Assembly: GCA_039810085.1 (NCBI GenBank)
Contig: JBDHWG010000005.1
Span: forward strand, 180,595-244,594
Direction: 5' to 3'
DNA length: 64,000 nt
Source: JBDHWG01 sp039810085
GTDB lineage: Bacteria; Chloroflexota; Anaerolineae; Epilineales; JAHCIE01
In this document: one piece after another, positions 19,339 to 28,174 of the stretch
Layout of the letters: each line of letters starts with the position of its first letter
Position numbering within the stretch: the first letter of the stretch is position 1
The notes under the pieces: model-generated
Database searches by the model: none
The model's input: only the letters and a program-made list of their open reading frames with translations
Told to the model about the DNA's origin: nothing
Made by a program: the position numbers and the translations under genes

Positions 19339-22300
19339 TTAGACGGGCTGGGGCGCGCCAGCGCCCTTGGGTGTGATGGCAGCGATCTGGGACTCTGCAA
19401 TCAGGTGGTTCAGGGCGACGAGGTCCGCGTTCTTGAGCGCCTCGAACTCCACCAGAACGGCGTCAATCTCCTGCGTAAGCTCGTCAAACACCTGAGACGC
19501 CGCATCAGTGGGGCGGTAGTCGCCCAGGCCGACGGCGTTCGGTAGCTCCATGAGCTGGTTGAGCAGCCGCGCGCCGTAGTCGTGGTACTTCCAGGGCGCT
19601 TTGACGTCCGGCCACAGCAGCTTCTTCTCGACTTCCAGCACCTTGTCGCCCAGGCTGGCGGCGTTCGTCGCAATACTGTCACCGTTCGGTAGGCCGGCAG
19701 CGCGCTCCTTCCAGCCAGCGAGCTGCGCCCGCAGGTCGCGCATCTGGTTCAGAGCGGCGACGGTCTGGTTGAGCTTGTGGTAGATGCGCATCTGCAGGTC
19801 GAACTGCGCTTGCAAGTCCGCCTGGCTCGACGTGACGTTCGGCTCCTTGACAATCTCCACCGGCTGCGTCGCGCTAGCGTCACCGACGGTGAGTGTGACG
19901 CTGTACGACCCCGGCGCCACGAGAGGCCCGCTCATGGTTGACTCGGCCGCCAGATCGTTCCCTTCCACTTTCGTGATCGGCGTCACCCGCATGTCCCAGA
20001 CAAATCGGTTCCAACCGGGATTCGCCGGCGCGCGCAGCTCCTTCGTCTTCCCCTCGGCGCGCTCCTTGGCGTCCATGCTCTTGAACTCGCGGATGACCTT
20101 GCCCTGGCTGTCCTTGAACGTCAGCGTCAGCGGCGTCTCGGGTGTGGCGCTTAGGCGGTAGGTCACGACGACGCCCACCGTCGGGTTGTCGCCAGCGTCT
20201 ATGTAACGGCGGGTGGTTGCGCCTTCCGGCGTTTTCACCACGTTGTAAGCTGCGCCGACCGCGCCCAGGTAGTTCTTCGCGCCGACGTTCATGCTCGACC
20301 AGTCGATGCCCGCTGAGATGCGTAGCGCGGAGGCGGGCTTCAGCAGCTTGATAGCGCCCTGAGCATCGCCGTCAACCGCCTGGCGGAGCGCCGTCAGGTC
20401 GTCGAGGATCCAGAAGGCGCGGCCATGTGTGGCGGCGATGAGGTCGTTGTTCTTGATGAGCAGGTCATGCACCGGCGTCACCGGCAGGTTGAGCTGGAAG
20501 CGCTGCCAGTTCGCCCCATCGTCGAACGACACGTACAGCCCCGTCTCCGTGCCCAGGTAGAGCAGGCCGCGCCGGACCGGGTCCTCGCGGATCACACGCG
20601 GGAAGTCGTTGTCAGGCAAGCCACCCGTGATGCTCTGCCAGGTCTGACCATAGTCGTTGGTCTTGAAGACGTAGGGGCGGTAGTCGTCGAGCTTGTAGCG
20701 GTAGGCGGCGATGTAGGCCGTCGCCGGATCGTGGGGCGACAGTTCGAGGCCGCTGATAGTGCTCCACTCCGGCAGGTCGCGTGGCGTGATGTTGGTCCAC
20801 CATGCTCCGTCGTCGCGAGTGATGTGGACGAGGCCATCGTCTGTCCCCGCCCAGAGGACGCCCTTCTCGTGGGGCGACTCAGCCAGCGCGAACACGATGG
20901 CGTACGTCTCCGCGCCGATGGAGTCGCGGTTGACCGGGCCGCCAGTTGGCTGGAGGGTATTGGGGTCGGCGCGGGACAGGTCGAGGCTGATGGGCTGCCA
21001 CGACTGGCCCTCGTCGGTGGACTTGAACACGACGTTGCCGCCGATATAGAGCGTATTGGGGTCGTGGGGTGAGATGACAATCGGGTACGTCCAGTGGAAA
21101 CGCCACTTGTCCTCGATAGCCCCGTAGCCGCCCATCTCACGCGGCCAGGTGGTGATGAGGCGAATCTGCCTGCTGCGGTGGTCGTAGCGCTGGAGGGCGT
21201 TGCCGCCGCCGGGCGAGCTGCCAATCGCGCCAACGTAGACGATGTTGTAGTCGTCGGGGCGGACGGCGATGTAACCGCTCTCGCCCGTGCCCGCGACGTA
21301 GCAGTCGCCCCAGACAATCGCGCCGTTGGCCGAGCGGCTGGGAACGGCGATGCTGGTGTTGTCCTGCTGCGTGCCGTAGACGTAGTACGGCTCGCGGTTG
21401 TCGGCGGCAACGTGGTAGAACTGGGCCGTCGGCTGGTTGTAGATGGTAGACCACGAGGCGGCCCCGTTGTAGGAGATATTCGCGCCGCCGTCGTTGCACT
21501 GAATCATGCGCTGCGTGTTCTTGGGGTCGATCCACAGGTCGTGGTTGTCGCCGTGGGGCGTGTCGATGTCGGTGAACGTCTTGCCGCCGTCCGTGGACTT
21601 CCAGAACTGCAGGTTGTTCACATAGACGGTGTCGCCGTCCTGCGGGTCGGCGGTGACGTGCATGTAATACCACGCCCGCGAGATCAGCCGGAAATCATCG
21701 TTCACCTGCTGCCAGGTGTCGCCGTAGTCGTCGGAGCGGTACAGCCCACCGGCATCCTTGTGCTGAATCAGCGCCCAGACCCGGCCGGAGCGCGCCGGCG
21801 ACGCCGCGACGCCGATCTTGCCCTTGATGCCCTTGGGCAAGCCCGTGTTCTCGGAGATGTCCGTCCACGTCTCGCCACCGTCGGTGGAGCGCCACAAACC
21901 GCTGTCCGGGCCGCCGGACGAGATCATCCACGGGCTGCGATAGGCTTCCCAGACCGCGGCATACAGGATGCGTGGGTTCGTCTCGTCGATGCTCAGGTCC
22001 ACCGCGCCCGCTTTGTCGCTCTTGTGCAGCGTCAGCCGCCACGTCTGGCCGCCGTCCGTCGACTTGTACACCCCGCGCTCAGCATTCTTGCCGAAGGCAT
22101 GGCCGAAGGCCGCGACGTAGACGATGTCGGGGTTCTGGGGGTGGACGCGGATCTTGCCGATGTGGCGCGTGTCGGCGAGGCCCATGTGCTGCCACGTCTT
22201 GCCCGCGTTGGTGGACTTGTAGACGCCGTCGCCGTGGGAGACGTCGATGCGAATGGTCGTCTCACCCATGCCCGCATAGATGACGTTGGGGTCGGAGGGC

Positions 22301-22524
22301 GCGACGGCCAGTGCGCCGACGGACGACGTCTTCAAGAAGCCGTCCGAAACACACTGCCAGTACTGCCCGCCATCTTCAGTCTTCCAAATGCCGCCGGCAA
22401 CAGCGCCGAAGTAGAAGACGGCCGGGTTCTGAGTGTCGCCGCAGACGGCGACGACGCGGCCGCCTCGGAATGGGCCAATGCAGCGCCATTCGAGCAGACC
22501 CTTGAAATCGGACTCGTTCGGCAT
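19339..22524 (-). CDS. Asp-box/BNR beta-propeller protein (sortilin/VPS10-like)
   Basis: 1061 aa. Many repeats of the Asp-box type (S-T-D-G-G-x-T-W, T-N-A-G-K-T-W, T-D-E-G-Q-S-W) spaced 40-60 residues over about residues 1-720, predicting two beta-propellers as in VPS10/sortilin-like and xyloglucanase-like proteins. A beta-sandwich-like region follows (about 760-900), then a helical end with coiled-coil character. Catalysis cannot be assigned; relatives are annotated as glycosyl hydrolases with little evidence. The ATG at 22524 has AGGAGAG just upstream. The protein begins MPNESDFKGLLEW with no signal peptide, which is odd for this family. Confidence 0.88.
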   Translation of the reverse strand: MPNESDFKGLLEWRCIGPFRGGRVVAVCGDTQNPAVFYFGAVAGGIWKTEDGGQYWQCVSDGFLKTSSVGALAVAPSDPNVIYAGMGETTIRIDVSHGDGVYKSTNAGKTWQHMGLADTRHIGKIRVHPQNPDIVYVAAFGHAFGKNAERGVYKSTDGGQTWRLTLHKSDKAGAVDLSIDETNPRILYAAVWEAYRSPWMISSGGPDSGLWRSTDGGETWTDISENTGLPKGIKGKIGVAASPARSGRVWALIQHKDAGGLYRSDDYGDTWQQVNDDFRLISRAWYYMHVTADPQDGDTVYVNNLQFWKSTDGGKTFTDIDTPHGDNHDLWIDPKNTQRMIQCNDGGANISYNGAASWSTIYNQPTAQFYHVAADNREPYYVYGTQQDNTSIAVPSRSANGAIVWGDCYVAGTGESGYIAVRPDDYNIVYVGAIGSSPGGGNALQRYDHRSRQIRLITTWPREMGGYGAIEDKWRFHWTYPIVISPHDPNTLYIGGNVVFKSTDEGQSWQPISLDLSRADPNTLQPTGGPVNRDSIGAETYAIVFALAESPHEKGVLWAGTDDGLVHITRDDGAWWTNITPRDLPEWSTISGLELSPHDPATAYIAAYRYKLDDYRPYVFKTNDYGQTWQSITGGLPDNDFPRVIREDPVRRGLLYLGTETGLYVSFDDGANWQRFQLNLPVTPVHDLLIKNNDLIAATHGRAFWILDDLTALRQAVDGDAQGAIKLLKPASALRISAGIDWSSMNVGAKNYLGAVGAAYNVVKTPEGATTRRYIDAGDNPTVGVVVTYRLSATPETPLTLTFKDSQGKVIREFKSMDAKERAEGKTKELRAPANPGWNRFVWDMRVTPITKVEGNDLAAESTMSGPLVAPGSYSVTLTVGDASATQPVEIVKEPNVTSSQADLQAQFDLQMRIYHKLNQTVAALNQMRDLRAQLAGWKERAAGLPNGDSIATNAASLGDKVLEVEKKLLWPDVKAPWKYHDYGARLLNQLMELPNAVGLGDYRPTDAASQVFDELTQEIDAVLVEFEALKNADLVALNHLIAESQIAAITPKGAGAPQPV

Positions 22525-22658
22525 GGGATTCTCTCTCCTGTGGTATCAATGGGTGCTGGCATTCTAGCCCGTGATGAGAAGATGGGCAAGTTTTCGGCGC
22601 TTCCCGTTTGCGGCGTGCTTGAGTATACTGAGGGACAGTTGACGCAAAAGGAGAGCTT

Positions 22659-24221
22659 ATGTATCGACGTTACTGCAATATCATTGGCGATGGGGAGGTG
22701 GACAGCCCGTTGCACTTCCTGTCGCGCAATTCCTCCAATCTAGCGGACATTCTCGGCGAGTTCCCCGAGGCCACGCGGGACCAGGTCGCGGCAGCGTGCG
22801 ACGCGGCCCGCGCTGCCTTTCCGGCCTGGCGCGCAACGCCCGCGCCCATTCGCGGCGAAATCATCGGGAGCATCGGCGCGGCCATCGCGCGGGAGAAGGA
22901 GGCTCTGAGCCACTTATTGACGCGCGAGATGGGCAAGACGCTGAAGGAGGCGCGCGGCGATGTCCAGGAGGCCATCGACACCTGCCACTTCTTCCAATCC
23001 GAAGGCCGCCGCCTCTACGGGCAAACCGTACCGTCCGAGATGTCGCGCAAGGAGTTGATGACCTACCGCCGCCCCCTTGGCGTCGTCGGCATTGTGACAG
23101 CCGGCAACTTCCCGGTTGCCGTCCCAAGTTGGAAGCTCATCCCGGCGCTCCTGACCGGCAACACGATTGTCTGGAAGCCGTCCGAGGATGCTCCTGCCAC
23201 GGCGTATGCCCTGGCGCGGCTCATCCTCGAAGCAGGCGTGCCCGCCGGTGTTCTCAACATCGTGTTCGGCGGCGGGCGCGGCAGCGCCGGTGAGTACCTC
23301 GTCGAGATGATGGACGAGGGCCGCTTGAACAAGATCGCCTTCACCGGCAGCACCGCCGTCGGACGGCAAATCGGCGCTATCGCCGGCCGCAACCTCATCC
23401 ACCCGACGCTGGAGCTGGGCGGCAAGAACCCGCTGGTCGTGATGGCCGACGCCGACCTAGACAACGCTGTGTCGGGCGCGCTGTGGGCAGCGTTCGGCAC
23501 CGGCGGGCAGCGCTGCACGAGCGCCGGCAACATCATCCTCGACGCGCCCATCTACGAAGAGTTCAAGCGCCGCTTCCTGGACGCAGTGGGGGCGGTGCGC
23601 ATCGGCGACCCGCTCCAGTACCCGGACGTGCTATACGGCCCGTTCATCAACGAGCGCTTCTTCCGTACCTGGCTGGAGCACTACAAGTGGGGTCAGGACG
23701 ACGGCGCGACGCTCCTCTATGGCGCGGGCCGCATCACGCCAGACAGCCGACCAGAGGGCTTCCAGGGTGACCCGGACGCCGCCTTCTACGGTTGGCCAAC
23801 GGTGTGGGAGGGCGTGCGGCCGGGGATGCGCCTGTTCCAGCAGGAGATCTTCGGGCCAACCATCAATCTGGTACGCGTCGACGGCATCGACGAGGCTATT
23901 AGGGTGGCAAATAGCGTGGACTACGGCCTCAGTTCGGCCATCTACACCAATAACCGCGAGTGGGCGTTCCAGTTCAAGGATACCATCCAGGCGGGCATGA
24001 CCAGCATCAACAACTCCACGACCGGTGCGGAGGCGCACCTGCCCTTCGGCGGCATCAAGGGGTCGGGCAACGGCGCGCGGGAGAGCGGTATCTGGGTGCT
24101 GGAGAGCTACACCTACTGGCAGGCGGTGAACGACGACGTTAGCGGCAAGCTCCAGCTCGCCCAGATGGACACGGGCTACATCGCCCCGCGCGAGCCGTTC
24201 AGCGTCGCGGCGCTGGAGTAG
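22659..24221 (+). CDS. NAD(P)-dependent aldehyde dehydrogenase
   Basis: 520 aa. Oxidises an aldehyde or semialdehyde to the acid. Cofactor motif TGSTAVGRQIG, general base Glu in LELGGKNP, and nucleophile Cys in GGQRCTSAG are all present, followed by the usual EIFGPTINL and PFGGIKGSG motifs. AAGGAGAG is six bases before the ATG. The N-terminus (YRRYCNIIGDG) is not diagnostic. Overall it resembles semialdehyde dehydrogenases (for example succinate, aminoadipate or ketoglutarate semialdehyde types), but the substrate cannot be fixed. It is divergent from the Asp-box protein and not in an evident operon. Confidence 0.95.
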   Translation: MYRRYCNIIGDGEVDSPLHFLSRNSSNLADILGEFPEATRDQVAAACDAARAAFPAWRATPAPIRGEIIGSIGAAIAREKEALSHLLTREMGKTLKEARGDVQEAIDTCHFFQSEGRRLYGQTVPSEMSRKELMTYRRPLGVVGIVTAGNFPVAVPSWKLIPALLTGNTIVWKPSEDAPATAYALARLILEAGVPAGVLNIVFGGGRGSAGEYLVEMMDEGRLNKIAFTGSTAVGRQIGAIAGRNLIHPTLELGGKNPLVVMADADLDNAVSGALWAAFGTGGQRCTSAGNIILDAPIYEEFKRRFLDAVGAVRIGDPLQYPDVLYGPFINERFFRTWLEHYKWGQDDGATLLYGAGRITPDSRPEGFQGDPDAAFYGWPTVWEGVRPGMRLFQQEIFGPTINLVRVDGIDEAIRVANSVDYGLSSAIYTNNREWAFQFKDTIQAGMTSINNSTTGAEAHLPFGGIKGSGNGARESGIWVLESYTYWQAVNDDVSGKLQLAQMDTGYIAPREPFSVAALE

Positions 24222-24567
24222 CGATGTTAGGCATCTGGTGTTGGCAGCTCATACCACACGTCGCGAGAACGGCTGTAAATTCAGCGTCCTTGCGAGGCGG
24301 GCTTTGCCGCCGAAGCAATCTCGCGATCGATGAAAGCGTCGCTATTCCTCGGGTAGACCGCCTGATGCAAGGGAGTGGGATTGCTTCGCTCACGCTCGCA
24401 ATGACAACCTTTCCATTCACTGTTGATACCAGACTCGAAGTCCGAGCCTGAAATATCACAGCCTGCCGAGGCAGCCTGGAATGAGGACGATGCCCGTGAG
24501 CCAGCCTGCTTCGAGCAGGCTTTGTTCTATCAGCCGCCGACTTGAGTCGGTGGCGTCGGTCAGCGAA
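24222..24567. repeat. Intergenic stretch with palindromic repeat remnant and hairpins
   Basis: No gene is seen. Bases about 24287-24405 form a diverged copy of the palindromic family found at 19034-19332: an arm with TTGCGAGGCGG and GAAGCAATCTC, then a right arm GATTGCTTCGCTCACGCTCG followed by CAATGAC. Between the arms is about 55 bases of unrelated sequence. A terminator hairpin and a second hairpin (24533-24555) follow. Confidence 0.75.
24503..24528 (+). terminator. Rho-independent terminator after the aldehyde dehydrogenase
   Basis: AGCCTGC, a TTCGA loop, then GCAGGCT followed by TTGTTCT. The stem is short but perfect and lies downstream of the aldehyde dehydrogenase gene. Confidence 0.65.
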
Positions 24568-25842
24568 TCAGTCGCCCTCAAGCTCCGTCCCCACAGAACT
24601 CGTTGCCGTGACTGCCTCGCTAGTGCCTGAGTGCCGGCCCGCCCAGGCGAAGACGCCGCTCTCCGGCAGGATGAGCAGGCCGGCCGCGAAGATGGCGCTA
24701 CGCAGACCCCGGTTGTTGCCCAGCGCCCCGATGCCCGGTCCGCCGACCGTCTGGCCTACGGCGTTCGACAAGCTGTTCATCGAGAGCACCGTGGCCCGCA
24801 CGCGCGCTGGGATATTCTGCACGAGCCAGGATTGCTGTAACGGTCCGGCCAGGCCGGAGAGGACGCTTTTCACCAGCAGCAGCGCGAAAGCAGCGGCGAA
24901 CGTCGGCGCGAGCGCCAGGCCGAGGATTGCCAGCATCACCAGGGCTGTAAGACCGGCCAGGGCCGACGCCGCGCGGGACGGGACGAGCGTCAGCCGTTGC
25001 AGACGCGGTCGGACAGCCTCGACCACGATCAGGCCGAGAATGCTGCCTGCCGCGCTGAGGATGCCGAACCATACCACGGGCTGAAGATGGCCGAGGATGG
25101 GGAAGGTGAAGTCCCTTAGCAGCAGCGCTTCCCACAGCCTGTCGAAGCCCTCGCTCGCAACGCCTGAGAGCACGCTGCTCACGAGGAGAGCAACGAGTAT
25201 CGTGTGTCCACGCACGGCTGTCGCCCCCTCGACAAAAGTGCGCCGCATCGCGTGCAGCGGGTTGCGGTCGACGCGGGGGGTGGGTGCGAAGCCGTGCTCG
25301 GGCATGAACAGCATGAGGAAAACGCCCAGCGTCAGATACACCATGCCCCCGAACAATACGCTGTAGTTGGGCTGGATGGTCGCCAACCCCACACCGATGC
25401 CGATGGCGGCCAGACCAACGACGCGGTTGATCTGGCCGCCGCGAATGTAGACTGCCCCGACGTTCTCCTCTCCAATCTCGTCGGCCAGCCACGCATCCAG
25501 CGCCCCACTCAGGAACGTCTCGCCGACGCCGCGAATCGCCTCGGCCAGCAGAATCGTGGCGAACAGGGCGATGGAGCCTTCCAGCAACCAGCCAAGTCCC
25601 AGTGTGAACATGCCCAGGACGACCGACAAGCGGCGGCTATACGTGTCGGCGACGATGCCGGTCGGCAGCTCGAACAACAGGATGGTCGCCTCCAGAACGG
25701 TTCCGACCAGGACGAGCTGGAGCGGGTTCATCCCGACGACGGTGACATAATACACGCTCAGGACGACGAACATCATCGCGTTGGCAAGAGTAATGCCGCC
25801 ACTCAGGATGTAGTAGACACGGGTCGGATTCCACCGCCTCAC
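24568..25842 (-). CDS. MFS transporter
   Basis: 424 aa, about twelve hydrophobic segments. The loop 2-3 signature of the major facilitator superfamily is seen as G-I-V-A-D-T-Y-S-R-R (about residue 62). The N-terminal half resembles drug/efflux-type MFS proteins related to tetracycline exporters. The substrate is unknown. The GTG start overlaps the stop of the RIO kinase gene (GTGA), so the two are co-transcribed and probably translationally coupled. Confidence 0.9.
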   Translation of the reverse strand: MRRWNPTRVYYILSGGITLANAMMFVVLSVYYVTVVGMNPLQLVLVGTVLEATILLFELPTGIVADTYSRRLSVVLGMFTLGLGWLLEGSIALFATILLAEAIRGVGETFLSGALDAWLADEIGEENVGAVYIRGGQINRVVGLAAIGIGVGLATIQPNYSVLFGGMVYLTLGVFLMLFMPEHGFAPTPRVDRNPLHAMRRTFVEGATAVRGHTILVALLVSSVLSGVASEGFDRLWEALLLRDFTFPILGHLQPVVWFGILSAAGSILGLIVVEAVRPRLQRLTLVPSRAASALAGLTALVMLAILGLALAPTFAAAFALLLVKSVLSGLAGPLQQSWLVQNIPARVRATVLSMNSLSNAVGQTVGGPGIGALGNNRGLRSAIFAAGLLILPESGVFAWAGRHSGTSEAVTATSSVGTELEGD

Positions 25843-26810
25843 GCATCATCCTCCTCTTGCTGGGACGCGAGCAGGTTGAGCGCTTCGAAGTTGTCCTCCG
25901 GCACGTAGCGCCGCCACAGCTTCGTCGCCAGGCGGCGCGGGTGCGGGGCGCCTCCGTAGCGATTGAAGTACTGGCACAGCCGCTCGACATCGCGCTGGAA
26001 GAGCATGAAGGCGTCCCGGTTGGCGGCCATGTCCACCGTCTGCGGGAAGTCGATAATCTTGATCTCGCCCTCCCAGTACAGCACGTTGAAGGCCGACAGG
26101 TCGCCGTGAACCAGGCCGTGTTGCAGCATCAGGTCGATGTTGTGCAGCAGGCGCTCGAACAGGTCGTGGGCTTCGTCACGGTCCAGGCGCGTCTCGTGCA
26201 GCGTCGGCGCGGGTATCCCTTCCTCGCCCATGTACTCCATAAGGATCGCATTCTCACCGATGGCCCAGGGGCGGGGTACATCCGCACCAGCCGCGTGGAG
26301 CGTTTGAAGGGTGCGGTACTCGTGGGCGAGCCACGAAGTGTGGGCCAACTGCTTGCCGAAGGCCGAGCCTTTGGCGACGGCGTGCAGCATGCGGTCGTCC
26401 TTGACGAGCTTGCCCTGGTCGTCCAGGACGCGGCGGCCCTGGCGGTACTGCGCGTCATTGCGCAGTTGGCGGAACTCGCGCGGGCGGTAGACCTTGGCCG
26501 CGATGAGGTCCACGCCCATGCTCGGGTGCGCCTCGCAGCAGTAGACCGTCGCCTCCTTGCCGCCTTTGACCTGGCGCAGCACATCCGAGATGATGTGCTC
26601 CTCGTAGAAGGGGCCCAGGTAGGTGATGATCCAGGCGCGCTCGTGCTTGGAGGAGGAGAAGGTCGGGTTGAAGCCGCCCTCGACGCTGTTCTCCTCTTCG
26701 ACCATGTCGATTATCTCAGGCTTAGCGCGCTTCGCCTTCGTCTTCGGCTTGCGGCGCGGCCACATCTCGTCGTCGTCGTAGTCATCGATAAGGTGCGCGT
26801 AGGTACGCAT
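25839..26810 (-). CDS. RIO1-family protein kinase
   Basis: 323 aa. Atypical Ser/Thr kinase of the RIO1 type. The ATP loop is V-K-G-G-K-E-A-T-V-Y (residues 81-90), the lysine is Lys106 in AAKVYR, the catalytic loop HGDLSAFN has Asp237 and Asn242, and the metal-binding Asp254 is in IIDFPQ. The first 45 residues are acidic then basic (DDYDDDEMWPRRKPK), probably disordered. In archaea and eukaryotes RIO1 acts in ribosome maturation; the bacterial role is not established. A 400-base leader with a short ORF and hairpins precedes it. It is coupled to an MFS permease. Confidence 0.93.
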   Translation of the reverse strand: MRTYAHLIDDYDDDEMWPRRKPKTKAKRAKPEIIDMVEEENSVEGGFNPTFSSSKHERAWIITYLGPFYEEHIISDVLRQVKGGKEATVYCCEAHPSMGVDLIAAKVYRPREFRQLRNDAQYRQGRRVLDDQGKLVKDDRMLHAVAKGSAFGKQLAHTSWLAHEYRTLQTLHAAGADVPRPWAIGENAILMEYMGEEGIPAPTLHETRLDRDEAHDLFERLLHNIDLMLQHGLVHGDLSAFNVLYWEGEIKIIDFPQTVDMAANRDAFMLFQRDVERLCQYFNRYGGAPHPRRLATKLWRRYVPEDNFEALNLLASQQEEDDA

Positions 26811-27102
26811 CGCTAGAATCTTGCTCCTGTAGATATAGAAATGGGTTGGTCAAGGGCAGGAGCGCCCACGACCAACCCGAATCAAAGTCGGCCACGGGCG
26901 CACGCCGTGGCCGACCGATATGTCTCGCGCCAACGCGAATCAATCGGCCACGGGGCAGGAGCGCGCCGTGGCCGAGTCAGAGCTTACCCAGGATCGACGT
27001 TCACATACAGCGCCGCTGCCGTCACTGATGGGGCGCAGCACGACCAGGAATGACGAATTCACCCTGTCAGGGAACGTGGATCGATTAAGCTTTCGTCGTC
27101 GT

Positions 27103-27150
27103 TTACCGGACGCACTCCATAGAACAGACAGTGACCACAGTGACTCGCAT
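27103..27150 (-). CDS. Short ORF (15 aa) in the RIO1 kinase leader
   Basis: ATG at 27150, with AAAGGAG upstream at normal spacing, and a TAA at 27103-27105. It encodes 15 residues, MRVTVVTVCSMECVR. It lies about 45 bases after a predicted transcription start on the same strand and about 290 bases before the kinase gene. It may be a leader peptide. Evidence is only the signal arrangement; it could be chance. Confidence 0.4.
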   Translation of the reverse strand: MRVTVVTVCSMECVR

Positions 27151-27195
27151 AAATTGTCTCCTTTCTGGAACTACAGCGTCGGGTAGCCAGGAACC

Positions 27196-27225
27196 AGTAT
27201 AGCGCGTAGACCTCCCAGGTGTCAA
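27196..27225 (-). promoter_or_regulatory. Sigma-70-type promoter for the RIO1 kinase leader
   Basis: Minus strand TTGACA (27225-27220) and TATACT (27201-27196) separated by 18 bases, facing the short ORF and the kinase. Confidence 0.6.
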
Positions 27226-27264
27226 GGGGTTCGCATCATTCATTTGGCTGATTGGGGCATCCAC

Positions 27265-28164
27265 CTATCGCTTCGCTGCTGCCAGCGCTGACCGGAGCCG
27301 TCCCCGGTGCGCGGCGAGGAGCTGATGCACGTTGTCGCCCTCAAGACCGGTGAGGAGCGCGAGAATGGCGGGCTTGACCGCGCCGTAAGTGGCGATGGCG
27401 CGCTCAGCCTCGGCGCGCGAGACGCCAGTCACTTCCTGTATGATGCGGGTGGCGCGCTCGACGAGCTTCTGGTTGGTGGCCTGAACGTCGACCATGAGGT
27501 TCTGATACACTTTGCCGAGGCGAATCATGGACGCCGTGGACAGCATGTTCAGGACGAGCTTCTGCGCCGTCCCGCTCTTCATCCGCGTCGATCCCGTCAC
27601 AACCTCCGGCCCCACGACGACAACGATGGGGAAGTCGGCGGCGGCGGCCATGGGCGAGTCGGGCGAGTTGACGATACAGCCGACGGGCGCGCCGAGCGTT
27701 TTCGCTCGCCGCATCGCCGCCAGGGTATAGGGCGTGCGCCCGCTGGCGGCGATGCCGACCACCACGTCGCCGGCCAGCACCGCCAGGGCGTCCACATCGC
27801 GCGCCCCAAGCTCCTCGTCGTCCTCCGCGCCTTCCACGGAGTGGCGGAGGGCTGCGTCGCCGCCCGCAATCAGACCGACTACCATGTCGGGATCGACGCC
27901 ATAAGTCGGCGGACACTCGACGGCGTCCAGAACGCCTAGACGACCGCTGGTGCCCGCGCCCACATAGATGAGACGCCCGCCCGCCTCGAACGCCGCGACG
28001 ATGGCATCCACTAGCGCGGCGATAACCGGCAGAGCCGGACGGATAGCGTCCGCAACCAGGGCGTCCTCACGGTTAATCGTCGTCACGATCTCTAGCGAGC
28101 TCATGCCGTCGATGGTCATCGTGTTCGGGTTGCGGCGTTCGGTAGCAAGCTTACTCAGGTCCAT
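27265..28164 (-). CDS. murQ: N-acetylmuramic acid 6-phosphate etherase
   Basis: 299 aa, full length. Cleaves the lactyl ether of MurNAc-6-phosphate to give GlcNAc-6-phosphate and lactate during cell-wall recycling. The N-terminus R-R-N-P-N-T-M-T-I-D and the SIS fold are typical. The catalytic glutamates fit Glu83 (DAVECPPTYG) and the VEGAED segment (Glu111/Glu114). VTGSTRMKSGTAQK is the usual sugar-phosphate loop. It follows the SIS isomerase gene by only ten bases, forming a two-gene amino-sugar unit. Confidence 0.97.
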   Translation of the reverse strand: MDLSKLATERRNPNTMTIDGMSSLEIVTTINREDALVADAIRPALPVIAALVDAIVAAFEAGGRLIYVGAGTSGRLGVLDAVECPPTYGVDPDMVVGLIAGGDAALRHSVEGAEDDEELGARDVDALAVLAGDVVVGIAASGRTPYTLAAMRRAKTLGAPVGCIVNSPDSPMAAAADFPIVVVVGPEVVTGSTRMKSGTAQKLVLNMLSTASMIRLGKVYQNLMVDVQATNQKLVERATRIIQEVTGVSRAEAERAIATYGAVKPAILALLTGLEGDNVHQLLAAHRGRLRSALAAAKR

Positions 28165-28174
28165 CCGTTTGTCC

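Larger units (their letters stand above)
26811..27264 (-). promoter_or_regulatory. Structured leader of the RIO1 kinase operon
   Basis: This gap between murQ and the kinase holds no long gene. Read on the minus strand it contains a promoter, a ribosome-binding site with a 15-codon ORF, and then three strong hairpins before the kinase ATG: 26945-26974 (CGGCCACGG...CCGTGGCCG), 26889-26915 (TCGGCCACGG...CCGTGGCCGA) and 26843-26878 (GGGTTGGTC...GACCAACCC). The two GGCCACGG hairpins are near-copies of each other and may be a small palindromic repeat family. Confidence 0.55.

Noticed and set aside
21094..22743. Long open frame of about 549 codons on the plus strand
   Set aside because: Antisense to the Asp-box gene and running into the aldehyde dehydrogenase start; no motifs.
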